19,885 bases of DNA from Ruminococcus sp. (GTDB lineage Bacteria; Bacillota; Clostridia; Oscillospirales; Acutalibacteraceae): assembly GCA_017380355.1 (NCBI GenBank), contig JAFOED010000001.1, positions 1 through 19,885 on the forward strand. Direction: 5' to 3'. Shown here one piece after another: positions 6,404 through 13,421 of the stretch. The notes under the pieces are model-generated. The model searched no databases. It was given only the letters and a program-made list of their open reading frames with translations, and was not told the DNA's origin. A program made the translations under genes and the position numbers. How positions within the stretch are numbered: position 1 is the first letter of the stretch; each line of letters opens with the position of its first letter.

Positions 6404-6431
6404 TATGCAGTCCCTTTTTTGGGACTGCATA
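6404..6431. terminator. Hairpin after the LUD gene, T6 in the loop
   Basis: Perfect 11-bp stem (TATGCAGTCCC with GGGACTGCATA) whose loop is exactly T6. No T run follows the stem on either strand, so it is not a canonical intrinsic terminator. It may still mark the 3' ends of the convergent LUD and Asn/Gln-repeat genes. Confidence 0.5.
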
Positions 6432-6434
6432 AAC

Positions 6435-6578
6435 TTATCTAGACTGGTTATTAGAATTGTTCTTGTTCTGGTTAGAATTCTGGTTCTTGTTCTGGTTGTT
6501 AGAGTAATTCTTGTTCTGGTTTGAGTTCTGATTCTTGTTCTGGTTTGAGTTCTGGTTTTTGTTCTGATTGTTGCTCAT
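6435..6578 (-). CDS. Asn/Gln/Lys-repeat small protein, possible forespore gene
   Basis: 47-residue protein made almost only of Asn, Gln, Lys and Ser, with an 8-residue period NQNKNQNS. It has one Tyr, ends in NNQSR, and contains no hydrophobic segment, cysteine or acidic residue, so it should be highly soluble and basic. The ATG at 6578 is set by GGGAGGTG just upstream. A longer frame from 6617 would start before that site and is rejected. Upstream lies a close match to a forespore sigma-G promoter (6600-6629). The family is not recognised. A small basic protein under sigma-G control would fit a spore-associated protein, like SASPs in expression although not in sequence (inference). It diverges from the methyltransferase gene. 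Confidence 0.68.
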   Translation of the reverse strand: MSNNQNKNQNSNQNKNQNSNQNKNYSNNQNKNQNSNQNKNNSNNQSR

Positions 6579-6599
6579 TTTTCGCACCTCCCTTGTGGG

Positions 6600-6629
6600 T
6601 AGTATGTGCTTTATCAAAAGGATTATTCT
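6600..6629 (-). promoter_or_regulatory. Sigma-G-like (forespore) promoter
   Basis: On the minus strand AGAATA (6624-6629), a 17-bp spacer and CATACTA (6600-6606). B. subtilis sigma-G promoters read about TGAATA-N17/18-CATACTA. The leader would be about 15 nt, beginning at the ribosome binding site. Confidence 0.5.
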
Positions 6630-6630
6630 T

Positions 6631-8001
6631 ATGGAAATTTTTCTTGAAAAAATGAAAAAATTGCTGGGTGACGACTTTGACGCTTACTTAAAAAGTATGT
6701 CCGAGCCTAGCTTTAAAGGTATGAGGGTTAACACGCTCAAGGCTGATAGCGAGAGCGTGCGAGCACTGTTGCCGTTTAATACTGAGAAAACTCCGTTTTA
6801 TAAACACGGATATTATGTAGACAACGAAGTGTCACACATCGGCACACATCCGCTTCACCACGCAGGTGCTATATATATGCAGGAGCCGTCAGCTATGTCG
6901 GCAGTAACGATGCTCAGAGTTGAAAAGGGCGATAAAGTGCTCGACCTTTGTGCTGCACCGGGGTCTAAGACTACGCAGATTGCGCAGGAGCTTCAGGGTA
7001 GCGGACTTTTGTGGAGCAACGAGATTGTGAGTAGCAGAGCGAACATCCTGCTACAAAACTTAGAACGCTGCGGAGTTAAAAACGCGGTTGTGTCAAACAC
7101 TTCTCCTGAGGTGCTCTCAAAAGAGCTAGTCGGATATTTCGACAAGATTTTAGTCGACGCTCCGTGCTCGGGCGAAGGTATGTTTCGAAAAGACGAAAAA
7201 GCAAAGGAAGAGTGGAGCGCAGAGCACGTGCTCTCGTGTGCTAACCGTCAGCTTCATATTTTAAACAGCGCTAAAAATATGCTCAAAGCAGGTGGCGCTT
7301 TGGTTTACTCGACCTGCACGTTTTCGGTAGAAGAAAACGAGGGTGTTGTCACTAAGTTTTTAGAAGAAAATCCTGAGTTTGAGCTTGACAGTAGCGGCGA
7401 GAATTTCGGCAGAAATACGCTTACTCACTGTAAGAGAATATTCCCGATGGATGGCGGTGAGGGTCACTTTGCCGCACGCTTTGTGAAAAAATATGAGCCT
7501 GATACTGAAGCGCTCGCGACAAAGTCTAAAAATAAGAAAAAAGGTAACACAAAACCTGTATTCGAAAAAGCGGACAAGAGCGCGTACGCGTTTATAAACG
7601 AGATTTTCAGCAGTGATGAGTACGACGATCTCTACCTTGTTGGTAACAAAGTATATGCGTTAACTCAGGCGCTCAAAGAACTTATCGAAAGCGACATAGA
7701 TTTAAAGAAACTAAGCGTTCGAAGAGTCGGGGTAGAGGTGTGCGAAAATAAAGGCAAACGCTACGAGCCACTTCACTATGCGTTCACCGCGTGTAGCAAA
7801 AACAGCGCAAAAAATGTAATAAACCTTGACTTAAACGACGAAAGAGTGTATAAATTTTTACATGGTGAAGAGATTAAAACAGACGAAAGCGTAAAGGGAT
7901 ACACTCTCGTGTGTGTTGAAAACATAACGCTCGGCTTCGGTAAGGCGAGCAACGGTAATCTTAAAAACAAGTACCCAAAGGGTTTGAGAAACAATGGATA
8001 A
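6631..8001 (+). CDS. RsmF/RsmB-type rRNA (cytosine-5) methyltransferase
   Basis: 456-residue SAM-dependent m5C methyltransferase expected to modify 16S rRNA (or tRNA). The catalytic domain carries LDLCAAPGSKTTQ (SAM-binding, 105-116), VDAPCSGEGMFRKD with C179, and VYSTCTFSVEENE with C229. These are the two cysteines that release and attack the cytosine. The C-terminal part (about 330-456), after a Lys-rich linker, has the RNA-binding module typical of RsmF/YebU-like proteins (RRVGVEVCENKGKRYEPLHYAF, then VCVENITLGFGKASNGNLKNKYPKGLR). The ATG at 6631 is preceded by AAAGGA. No plus-strand promoter is obvious. The stop overlaps the rsmA start by 8 nt, linking two rRNA methyltransferases in one operon. 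Confidence 0.88.
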   Translation: MEIFLEKMKKLLGDDFDAYLKSMSEPSFKGMRVNTLKADSESVRALLPFNTEKTPFYKHGYYVDNEVSHIGTHPLHHAGAIYMQEPSAMSAVTMLRVEKGDKVLDLCAAPGSKTTQIAQELQGSGLLWSNEIVSSRANILLQNLERCGVKNAVVSNTSPEVLSKELVGYFDKILVDAPCSGEGMFRKDEKAKEEWSAEHVLSCANRQLHILNSAKNMLKAGGALVYSTCTFSVEENEGVVTKFLEENPEFELDSSGENFGRNTLTHCKRIFPMDGGEGHFAARFVKKYEPDTEALATKSKNKKKGNTKPVFEKADKSAYAFINEIFSSDEYDDLYLVGNKVYALTQALKELIESDIDLKKLSVRRVGVEVCENKGKRYEPLHYAFTACSKNSAKNVINLDLNDERVYKFLHGEEIKTDESVKGYTLVCVENITLGFGKASNGNLKNKYPKGLRNNG

Positions 8002-8866
8002 TCTTACTAACATACTTACAATTAAAGATTTGCTCAATCGCCACGGGTTTAACTTTTCGAAGGCTCTGGGTCAGAACTTTCTTATAAATCCGTCGGTGTG
8101 TCCGAGAATGGCAGAGTACTGCGGTGCACAAAAGGGCGTCGGTGTAATCGAAATCGGTCCCGGCTTTGGTGTGCTGACTCACGAGCTGTGCAAGCTTGCT
8201 GATAAGGTAATAAGCATCGAGCTTGATAAACGCTTGATGCCGGTACTTTCGGAGACTATGGCGGAGCACGAAAACTTCAAGGTTATTAACGAAGACGTGC
8301 TGAAGGTAGATTTGCATAAACTTATAGAAGATGAATTTAAAGGGATGAGGGTAGTAGTGTGTGCAAATCTGCCGTACTACATCACATCTCCTGTTATTAT
8401 GAAGTTGCTTGAGGACAAGCTTCCGATCGAGTCAATCACTGTTATGGTGCAGAAAGAAGCGGCACAGAGATTGTGCGCAAAAGTAGGCACAAGAGACAGC
8501 TCGGCTATCACTGTTGCGGTTAACTACTACAGCGAGCCGTCGCTACTCTTCCACGTTAGTTCAGGTTCGTTTATGCCTGCTCCGAAAGTCGATTCTGCTG
8601 TAATAAAACTTGATATCAGTCAAGAGCCGAGAGTTCAGTGTAAAGACGAAAAAACGTTATTTAAAGTTATAAAAGGCGCGTTTGCTCAGCGAAGAAAAAC
8701 AGTTGTCAATTCTATTTCAAGTTCGCTTTCGCTTCCTAAAGCAGAGGTTGAGTCTGCACTCACACAAAACGGCATTGTGAGCACTGCCCGTGCTGAACAG
8801 TTAATGCTTTCGGATTTTGCGAAAATCGCAGACAGTATTTACGAGAGGAGAGTAAACGATGCTTAA
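7994..8866 (+). CDS. rsmA: 16S rRNA dimethyladenosine transferase RsmA (KsgA)
   Basis: 290 residues. It dimethylates two adjacent adenosines in the 3'-terminal helix 45 loop of 16S rRNA, a late step in 30S assembly. Signatures: LNRHGFNFSKALGQNFLINPSV at the N-terminus, the SAM-binding VIEIGPGFGVLTHEL, ISIELDK, the catalytic NLPYYI, and the C-terminal helical domain with FMPAPKVDSAVIKL and FAQRRKTVVNSI. Length is normal. It starts inside the last codons of the upstream methyltransferase (8-nt overlap), and its own last codons overlap a 58-residue membrane-peptide gene, so translation of the three is likely coupled. Confidence 0.96.
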   Translation: MDNLTNILTIKDLLNRHGFNFSKALGQNFLINPSVCPRMAEYCGAQKGVGVIEIGPGFGVLTHELCKLADKVISIELDKRLMPVLSETMAEHENFKVINEDVLKVDLHKLIEDEFKGMRVVVCANLPYYITSPVIMKLLEDKLPIESITVMVQKEAAQRLCAKVGTRDSSAITVAVNYYSEPSLLFHVSSGSFMPAPKVDSAVIKLDISQEPRVQCKDEKTLFKVIKGAFAQRRKTVVNSISSSLSLPKAEVESALTQNGIVSTARAEQLMLSDFAKIADSIYERRVNDA

Positions 8867-9035
8867 AAAACTGATACTATTAAGCGCGTTGCTTTTTGTG
8901 TGTATCGTGATGATGTGCGTAGCGCTTTTTGCTGACGCCGAAGTTTTCGGAATGCTCAGCGGATACTTCTCGATTATATGCGTTGTGTTCTCGCTTATCG
9001 GCGTATTGATTATGGTGAAGAAAAATAAGTTTTGA
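8859..9035 (+). CDS. 58-residue membrane peptide at the end of the rsmA operon
   Basis: The ATG at 8859 overlaps the last 8 nt of rsmA and is preceded by GAGGAG. The product is 58 residues with two membrane-spanning stretches: LILLSALLFVCIVMMCVALF (about 5-24) and FSIICVVFSLIGVLIMV (about 37-53), joined by a short ADAEVFGMLSGY loop, with a basic end VKKNKF. No family is recognised. The overlap, ribosome binding site and clean two-helix pattern argue for a real, translationally coupled gene. It is followed within 40 nt by a palindromic repeat. Confidence 0.68.
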   Translation: MLKKLILLSALLFVCIVMMCVALFADAEVFGMLSGYFSIICVVFSLIGVLIMVKKNKF

Positions 9036-9072
9036 ATCGTAACTATCGTATATGAGTCGTCAACTAGAATCG

Positions 9073-9127
9073 CCTCCCTCTGACGAGGGAGGTGGATTTT
9101 TGCGTAACGAAAAGTCGGAGGGAGAGA
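9073..9127 (+). repeat. Palindromic repeat element, copy A
   Basis: CTCCCTCTGACGAGGGAG (9074-9091) is followed by a hairpin core (about 9095-9114, GATTTTT pairing with AAAAGTC) and GGAGGGAG. The same plan (long CTCCC palindrome, inner hairpin, GGAGGG end) recurs in copies B and C. Confidence 0.75.
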
Positions 9128-9134
9128 ATGTGAA

Positions 9135-9533
9135 ATGAAAGAGTATAACAAGAAAAACATCCCTCTGGCAAAGAACTTGCGTAAGAATATGACGCGATGG
9201 GAGAAAAAGCTCTGGTATGATTTTTTGCGTACTTATCCTGTCAGGTTTCAAAGACAGAAAGCAATAGGAGAATACATTGCTGACTTTTATTGTGCAAAAG
9301 CAAAGTTGGTTATTGAGCTTGATGGTAGCGGACATTATACATCTGAACAAGAGAGAAAAGATAAAATCCGTACCGAAGAGCTAAAGAAAATGAATTTGAG
9401 TGTTTTACGGTTTACTAATTTGGAGATAGCTGAAAATTTCGATGGTGTGTGCGAATGTATAGATTTGGTTGTTAAGAAATCTCTCCCTCAGTCAGCTGCG
9501 CTGACAGCTCCCTCGTCAGAGGGAGCCTTGTAG
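9135..9533 (+). CDS. DUF559 (Vsr/endonuclease-fold) protein between inverted repeats
   Basis: 132 residues matching DUF559, a small domain of the Vsr/restriction-endonuclease-like fold. Visible motifs: LAKNLRKNMTRWEKKLWYDFLR, FQRQKAIGEYIADFYCAKAKLVIELDGSGHYT (the acidic and basic residues expected in such a nuclease core) and SVLRFTNLEIAENFDGVCECI. The biochemical activity of the family is largely unproven. The last 16 or so residues (LPQSAALTAPSSEGAL) are encoded by repeat copy B, so the C-terminus is borrowed from the repeat. The gene is framed by copies A and B, which share an exact 18-bp sequence in opposite orientation, suggesting that gene and repeats moved as a unit. The ATG follows GGGAGAG from copy A. 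Confidence 0.82.
   Translation: MKEYNKKNIPLAKNLRKNMTRWEKKLWYDFLRTYPVRFQRQKAIGEYIADFYCAKAKLVIELDGSGHYTSEQERKDKIRTEELKKMNLSVLRFTNLEIAENFDGVCECIDLVVKKSLPQSAALTAPSSEGAL
9482..9529 (-). repeat. Palindromic repeat element, copy B (inverted)
   Basis: 9508-9525 (CTCCCTCGTCAGAGGGAG) is the exact reverse complement of 9074-9091. The inner hairpin is GTCAGC (9491-9496) with GCTGAC (9500-9505), and the outer end is CTCCCTC. It supplies the 3' end and stop codon region of the DUF559 gene. Confidence 0.8.
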
Positions 9534-9554
9534 GTGGTTGCTATCACATTGAAG

Positions 9555-9604
9555 CCTCCACTTGTCAGGGGAGGTGTCTACGGCTTGCCGTAGACGGAGG
9601 GGTA
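9555..9604 (+). repeat. Palindromic repeat element, copy C
   Basis: CCTCCACTTGTCAGGGGAGG is followed by a perfect 8-bp hairpin (GTCTACGG 9576-9583, CCGTAGAC 9588-9595) and GGAGGGGT. It has the same plan and orientation as copy A, with diverged sequence. Confidence 0.7.
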
Positions 9605-9631
9605 GTTTGGTAATAAAAATAAAGGTGAAAT

Positions 9632-10207
9632 ATGGAACAACGAAAGTTAATAGAGTTCTTGGGTTTGATAGAAAAGCTAAAATGCAACACACGTCATTCG
9701 TGGACATCTAGTGGCAGAAGAGAATCTGTTGCGGAGCATTCGTGGCGACTTGCGACTATGGCTATGCTTTGTAAAGATGAATATCCTACGCTTGATATAG
9801 ACAAAGTAATCAAGATGTGTCTAATACACGATTTTGGAGAAGCTGTTACAGGTGATATTCCTGCGTTTTGTAAGAATGAAGAAAACGAAATGGAGGAACA
9901 AAGAGCTATAGAGTATCTTCTTTCAAAGCTACCTGAAAATATGGGTTGTGAGCTTAGAAATTTATTTGAAGAAATGAGCGCACTTGAAAGCGAAGAAGCG
10001 AAACTCTACAAAGCTCTTGATAATATTGAAGCTATAGTTTCGCACAATGAAGCGGATATATCAACGTGGATAGAAATGGAGTACGAAGAAAATCTCGTGT
10101 ATGGTAAAGATAACTGTGAGTGGTCCGATTATACCAAAAAACTTAGAGAGATACTCAGAGAGCAAAGTGTTGAAAAAATAGAAAATAGCAAAAGAATTAA
10201 GGACTAG
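9632..10207 (+). CDS. HD-domain phosphohydrolase (YfbR/HDDC2-like)
   Basis: 191 residues with a single HD domain. The metal-binding residues are visible: H36 in SVAEHSWRLATMA, H66-D67 in LIHDFGEAVTGDIP and D130 in YKALDNIEA. The sequence around them resembles 5'-deoxynucleotidases of the YfbR/HDDC2 group, which dephosphorylate deoxynucleoside monophosphates and feed nucleotide salvage. That substrate is an inference from family resemblance. The C-terminal 50 residues are Glu/Lys rich. AAAGGTG precedes the ATG. The stop codon lies inside the left arm of a strong terminator. Confidence 0.85.
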   Translation: MEQRKLIEFLGLIEKLKCNTRHSWTSSGRRESVAEHSWRLATMAMLCKDEYPTLDIDKVIKMCLIHDFGEAVTGDIPAFCKNEENEMEEQRAIEYLLSKLPENMGCELRNLFEEMSALESEEAKLYKALDNIEAIVSHNEADISTWIEMEYEENLVYGKDNCEWSDYTKKLREILREQSVEKIENSKRIKD

Positions 10208-10230
10208 CGTTTTTCGCTAGTCCTTTTTTA
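10199..10230 (+). terminator. Terminator of the HD-domain gene
   Basis: AAGGACTAGCG (10199-10209) pairs with CGCTAGTCCTT (10215-10225) around a T5 loop, followed by a T-rich tail. The gene's TAG stop is inside the stem. Confidence 0.88.
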
Positions 10231-10277
10231 TGTTGGTGTAATTTGTATTTTGTTAACTTGCGTTTTTATGCAAAATC

Positions 10278-12014
10278 TTACATCTGCTCTGGGCAGGTGA
10301 TAGAAAACATTGAGAGAACGTTGTTTATTACTGTCTTTACACAGATGCAAAGGGAGAGTCGAGCCTGAGTTAAAGACTCATTCTCGCCCTTAACACGACA
10401 AGCGTTGTAGAACTTGTGGAATAAGGTTGCGAGTGTTGTGACGTAACGTGTAATCTTTGTAGGGTCGTAGTCAGCAGCAGAAGAGATAATCTGTGACTCA
10501 AATGACGCGAGGTGGTGGATAAGCTCAAGCTCTTCAGGAGCTGTAAGGAGCATAAGCTCTTCGTCTGTGCAAGCTCTGTGTGTTACACCGTCTTTTTCGA
10601 GCGCCTTTAAGATAGAGCAGATACGAGCGTGTGCGTACTGAACGTAGTACACAGGGTTCTGGTTGTCCTGAGTAACCGCAAGTCCTAAATCGAAGTCCAT
10701 CTGTGTGTTTGCTTCTCTTGTGTTAAAGAGGAAACGAACACTGTCAACAGGTACTTCGTCGAGCAGATCGGAAAGTCCGATTGCTTTACCTGTACGCTTG
10801 CTCATTTTTACTGCTTCGCCGTTTTTAACGAGCTTAACAAGCTGCATTAGAAGTACGTCGAGTTTCTCGCCGTTGCATCCGATTGCGTCCATAGCGTTCT
10901 GCATACGCATAACGTGGCCGTGGTGGTCAGCGCCCCATACGTCAATAAGAGTCTCGAAACCTCTGTCGAATTTATTCTTGTGGTAAGCGATGTCCGCTGT
11001 AAAATATGTCGGGTTGCCGTTCTGACGGATTAAAACGTCGTCTTTGAGTTCGAGGTTGTCGATGTATTCCTGAGTTTTGCCCTGTGAGAGGAGTTTCTGT
11101 GTACATACTTCTTTATTCTTGTACCACACAGCGCCTTCTTTTTCGTATGTCAGACCTTTATCTGTAAGGATGTCAACAACTTTCTTTACGTCGCCTGCAT
11201 CGTGCAGAGTGCTCTCGAAGAACCACTTGTCGTATGTGATGCGATATTTAGCCATATCAGCCTGCATTTTGTCGATGTTCTTTGGAAGAGCGTAGTCTAC
11301 TAAAACTTTCTTACGCTTCTCTGAACTTACGTTTACTAAAGCATCAGCGAATTCCTCAGCGTAAGCTTTAGCGTGGTCTATGATGTCGCCACCCTGATAG
11401 CCGTCTTCAGGGAACTCGACTGTCGGGTCGAAAATCTGGAGATAACGAGCCTCTAAAGAGCACGCGAATTTCTCAATCTGGTTACCTGCGTCGTTGACGT
11501 AGAACTCACGCCATACGTCAAAACCTGCTTTGTCCATAACAGCAGCTAAGCAATCGCCTAATGCACCGCCACGAGCGTTACCCATGTGCATAGGACCTGT
11601 AGGGTTAGCGGATACGAACTCAATCATAACCTTTTTGTTCTGACCGTAGTCGCTCTCGCCGTAGTGCTCGCCCTGTGTGAGCACTTCTTTCACTACTTCT
11701 GCGAAGTACTGCTTAGATAAGAAGAAGTTGATAAAACCAGGACCTGCTGTTTCAAAACGCTCAACTAAAGTGTCTGATAAATCGAGGTTTTCTGTGATTG
11801 CCTGTGCGATTTTAAACGGAGGTAAACGGAAAGCTTTTGCAGAAACCATCGCCGCGTTTGTAGCTAAATCGCCGTGGCTTCTGTCAGCAGGCTCTTCGAT
11901 AACAAACTGTTCTATTTCTGCTTCGTTTAACTGTCCTTTTTCAATAGCTTTTCTGATAGCGTCTTCGATTGCTTTTCTTAAAGCTTTTTCTGTCTGTAAA
12001 GCTGTATTTGCCAT
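10278..12014 (-). CDS. argS: Arginyl-tRNA synthetase
   Basis: 578-residue class I aminoacyl-tRNA synthetase that charges tRNA-Arg with arginine in the cytosol. Order: N-terminal Add-1 domain (about 1-115, with DRSHGDLATNAAM and GPGFINFFLS), the Rossmann catalytic domain with the HIGH variant HMGN (143-146) in ANPTGPMHMGNARGG, and the KMSKS motif as KMSKR (403-407). The DALR anticodon-binding domain comes last (about 455-578, YVQYAHARICSIL through FHKFYNACRV). Length is normal. It is the last gene of murI-DUF1934-argS, starting 7 nt after the stop of the DUF1934 gene. Confidence 0.97.
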   Translation of the reverse strand: MANTALQTEKALRKAIEDAIRKAIEKGQLNEAEIEQFVIEEPADRSHGDLATNAAMVSAKAFRLPPFKIAQAITENLDLSDTLVERFETAGPGFINFFLSKQYFAEVVKEVLTQGEHYGESDYGQNKKVMIEFVSANPTGPMHMGNARGGALGDCLAAVMDKAGFDVWREFYVNDAGNQIEKFACSLEARYLQIFDPTVEFPEDGYQGGDIIDHAKAYAEEFADALVNVSSEKRKKVLVDYALPKNIDKMQADMAKYRITYDKWFFESTLHDAGDVKKVVDILTDKGLTYEKEGAVWYKNKEVCTQKLLSQGKTQEYIDNLELKDDVLIRQNGNPTYFTADIAYHKNKFDRGFETLIDVWGADHHGHVMRMQNAMDAIGCNGEKLDVLLMQLVKLVKNGEAVKMSKRTGKAIGLSDLLDEVPVDSVRFLFNTREANTQMDFDLGLAVTQDNQNPVYYVQYAHARICSILKALEKDGVTHRACTDEELMLLTAPEELELIHHLASFESQIISSAADYDPTKITRYVTTLATLFHKFYNACRVKGENESLTQARLSLCICVKTVINNVLSMFSITCPEQM

Positions 12015-12021
12015 AAATCTC

Positions 12022-12453
12022 TTACTCCTCTTTTTCCTTAACTGTAATGTGAAACTCGTTGTCTGAAACTAAGTCAGCAAAAAAGTCGAGTTGGTATTTT
12101 ACTGTGATTTCTCCGCCGTTGCGTGATAGCTTGTTGTCAACACGCGACGTGTACACGCCCATCATAAGGTCACCCATAGGGGTGTGGTAGTGACACTGGT
12201 GTCTGACGCCTTTTTCTAAAATAAGACGACTCTGGTGTTCGCCGTAGCGGATGATTGTCACCTTGGAGTCACTCTCGATTTTCACTAAAGTGTCTGTCAC
12301 AACACCCGGATTATCGTTGTCGTACTCCTTATATTTAATGTATCGGTGACCGTTTTTTTCTATATATTCACCGGTGGTGATTACTTCGATTTTATCTTTT
12401 TCTCCGTCGATTTCCTGAATTCCAACGACAGAAATAATGTAGTTTTCCTGCAT
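12022..12453 (-). CDS. DUF1934 domain-containing protein
   Basis: 143-residue beta-rich cytosolic protein of the DUF1934 family, with a lipocalin-like barrel pattern. Typical segments: YIEKNGHRYIKYKEYDNDNPGVVTDTLVKIES, VTIIRYGEHQSRLILEKGVRHQCHYHTPMGDLMMGVYT and an alternating strand region KLSRNGGEITVKYQLDFFADLVSDNEFHITVKE at the end. The family is common in Bacillota next to argS and has no established function. It sits between murI (9-nt gap) and argS (7-nt gap), so it is certainly cotranscribed. AAGGAC serves as ribosome binding site. Confidence 0.87.
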   Translation of the reverse strand: MQENYIISVVGIQEIDGEKDKIEVITTGEYIEKNGHRYIKYKEYDNDNPGVVTDTLVKIESDSKVTIIRYGEHQSRLILEKGVRHQCHYHTPMGDLMMGVYTSRVDNKLSRNGGEITVKYQLDFFADLVSDNEFHITVKEKEE

Positions 12454-12462
12454 AACAAGTCC

Positions 12463-13275
12463 TTAATATTCTTCAATGTTGATTCTCTTTGCACAGTTGT
12501 TCATATCTTTCGATAAGAAAAGCGATGCGATTTTCTCGAAGTTGTCGGGAGTGTCGCTGACAAAAAACTGTGCTACACCATCTTTACCCGAGTTGTTCGA
12601 AAGTCCGTTTTCCTGTAGCACCTTTTTGGTGTAAAGTGCGGTTTCCTTACCTGAGTCGATGAGAGTGACCCCTTCGCCCATAAAGTCGGAAATCGCGTCC
12701 TTTAAGATAGGGTAGTGGGTACAGCCCAGAATCACTGTGTCGACTTTAGCTTCTTTAAGAGGTGCCATATAGCGAGCAACTATGAGCTTTACTACCTCGT
12801 CGTTTCTGTCTATAAATCCGTTTTCAACCAAAGGCACGAAAAGCGGACAGTCCTGCTCGAAAACTTCAAAAGAAGGATTCTTCTCTTTGATTCTCTTTTT
12901 GTAGCTGTGTGAGTTTATCGTAGCGGTTGTACCGATGACACCGATTCTGCCATTTTTACTCTCGTTAAGAGCAGTAAAACACGTAGGCAGTACAACGCCG
13001 GTATAAGGTACACCCAAGACGCTCTCCAAATCAGGAGCAACCGACGAAACTGTACCGCACGCAGCGACGACCATTTTTACATTATTCTGTAAAAGAAAAT
13101 TAGCGTCCTGCATAGCGTATCTTCGGATTGTCTCTCGGCTACGGTTACCGTATGGTACGCGACTTGTGTCGCCGAAGTATATTATGTTTTCATTAGGCAT
13201 GGCTTTGAGCATTTCTTTGACAGCTGACAGTCCGCCTAGCCCTGAGTCAAAAACTCCGATAGCGTTTGTGTTCAT
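12463..13275 (-). CDS. murI: Glutamate racemase
   Basis: 270 residues. It interconverts L- and D-glutamate to supply D-Glu for peptidoglycan in the cytosol. Signatures: GVFDSGLGGLSAVKEM (D10 region), YFGDTSRVPYGNRS, the first catalytic cysteine C73, and the second catalytic cysteine with its partner in ILGCTHYPIL (C185, H187). The first motif reads AACGTVSS where most racemases have ACNTAS, so Asn is replaced by Gly next to the catalytic Cys. I chose the ATG at 13275, preceded by AGAGG; an upstream extension would begin in the promoter region. It is first gene of the operon with DUF1934 and argS. Confidence 0.94.
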   Translation of the reverse strand: MNTNAIGVFDSGLGGLSAVKEMLKAMPNENIIYFGDTSRVPYGNRSRETIRRYAMQDANFLLQNNVKMVVAACGTVSSVAPDLESVLGVPYTGVVLPTCFTALNESKNGRIGVIGTTATINSHSYKKRIKEKNPSFEVFEQDCPLFVPLVENGFIDRNDEVVKLIVARYMAPLKEAKVDTVILGCTHYPILKDAISDFMGEGVTLIDSGKETALYTKKVLQENGLSNNSGKDGVAQFFVSDTPDNFEKIASLFLSKDMNNCAKRINIEEY

Positions 13276-13321
13276 AAGTAAAACCTCTTTAAAATATATA
13301 AAGACATAAATATACTTATAT

Positions 13322-13350
13322 ATAATAGCACATAGCGACTTTTGTTTCAA
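13322..13350 (-). promoter_or_regulatory. murI operon promoter
   Basis: On the minus strand TTGAAA (13345-13350), a 17-bp spacer and TATTAT (13322-13327). It is back to back with the promoter of the divergent gene at 13422. Confidence 0.65.
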
Positions 13351-13362
13351 GTATTAAAACCT

Positions 13363-13391
13363 TTGACAATTGCTTAATTTCAATGTATAAT
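13363..13391 (+). promoter_or_regulatory. Perfect-consensus sigma-A promoter
   Basis: TTGACA (13363-13368), a 17-bp spacer and TATAAT (13386-13391), preceding the unrecognised 258-residue gene by 30 bp. An exact match predicts strong constitutive expression. Confidence 0.85.
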
Positions 13392-13421
13392 TTGTAAAAG
13401 CTTATTAAAGGAATGATTTTT

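Noticed and set aside
6435..6578. Short regular repeats as a CRISPR array
   Set aside because: The period is about 24 bases with no unique spacers, and the repeats are codons of an Asn/Gln-rich frame with a good ribosome binding site.
9060..9350. Minus-strand frame opposite the DUF559 gene
   Set aside because: No ribosome binding site and no recognisable domain; the plus-strand frame has a clear DUF559 match.
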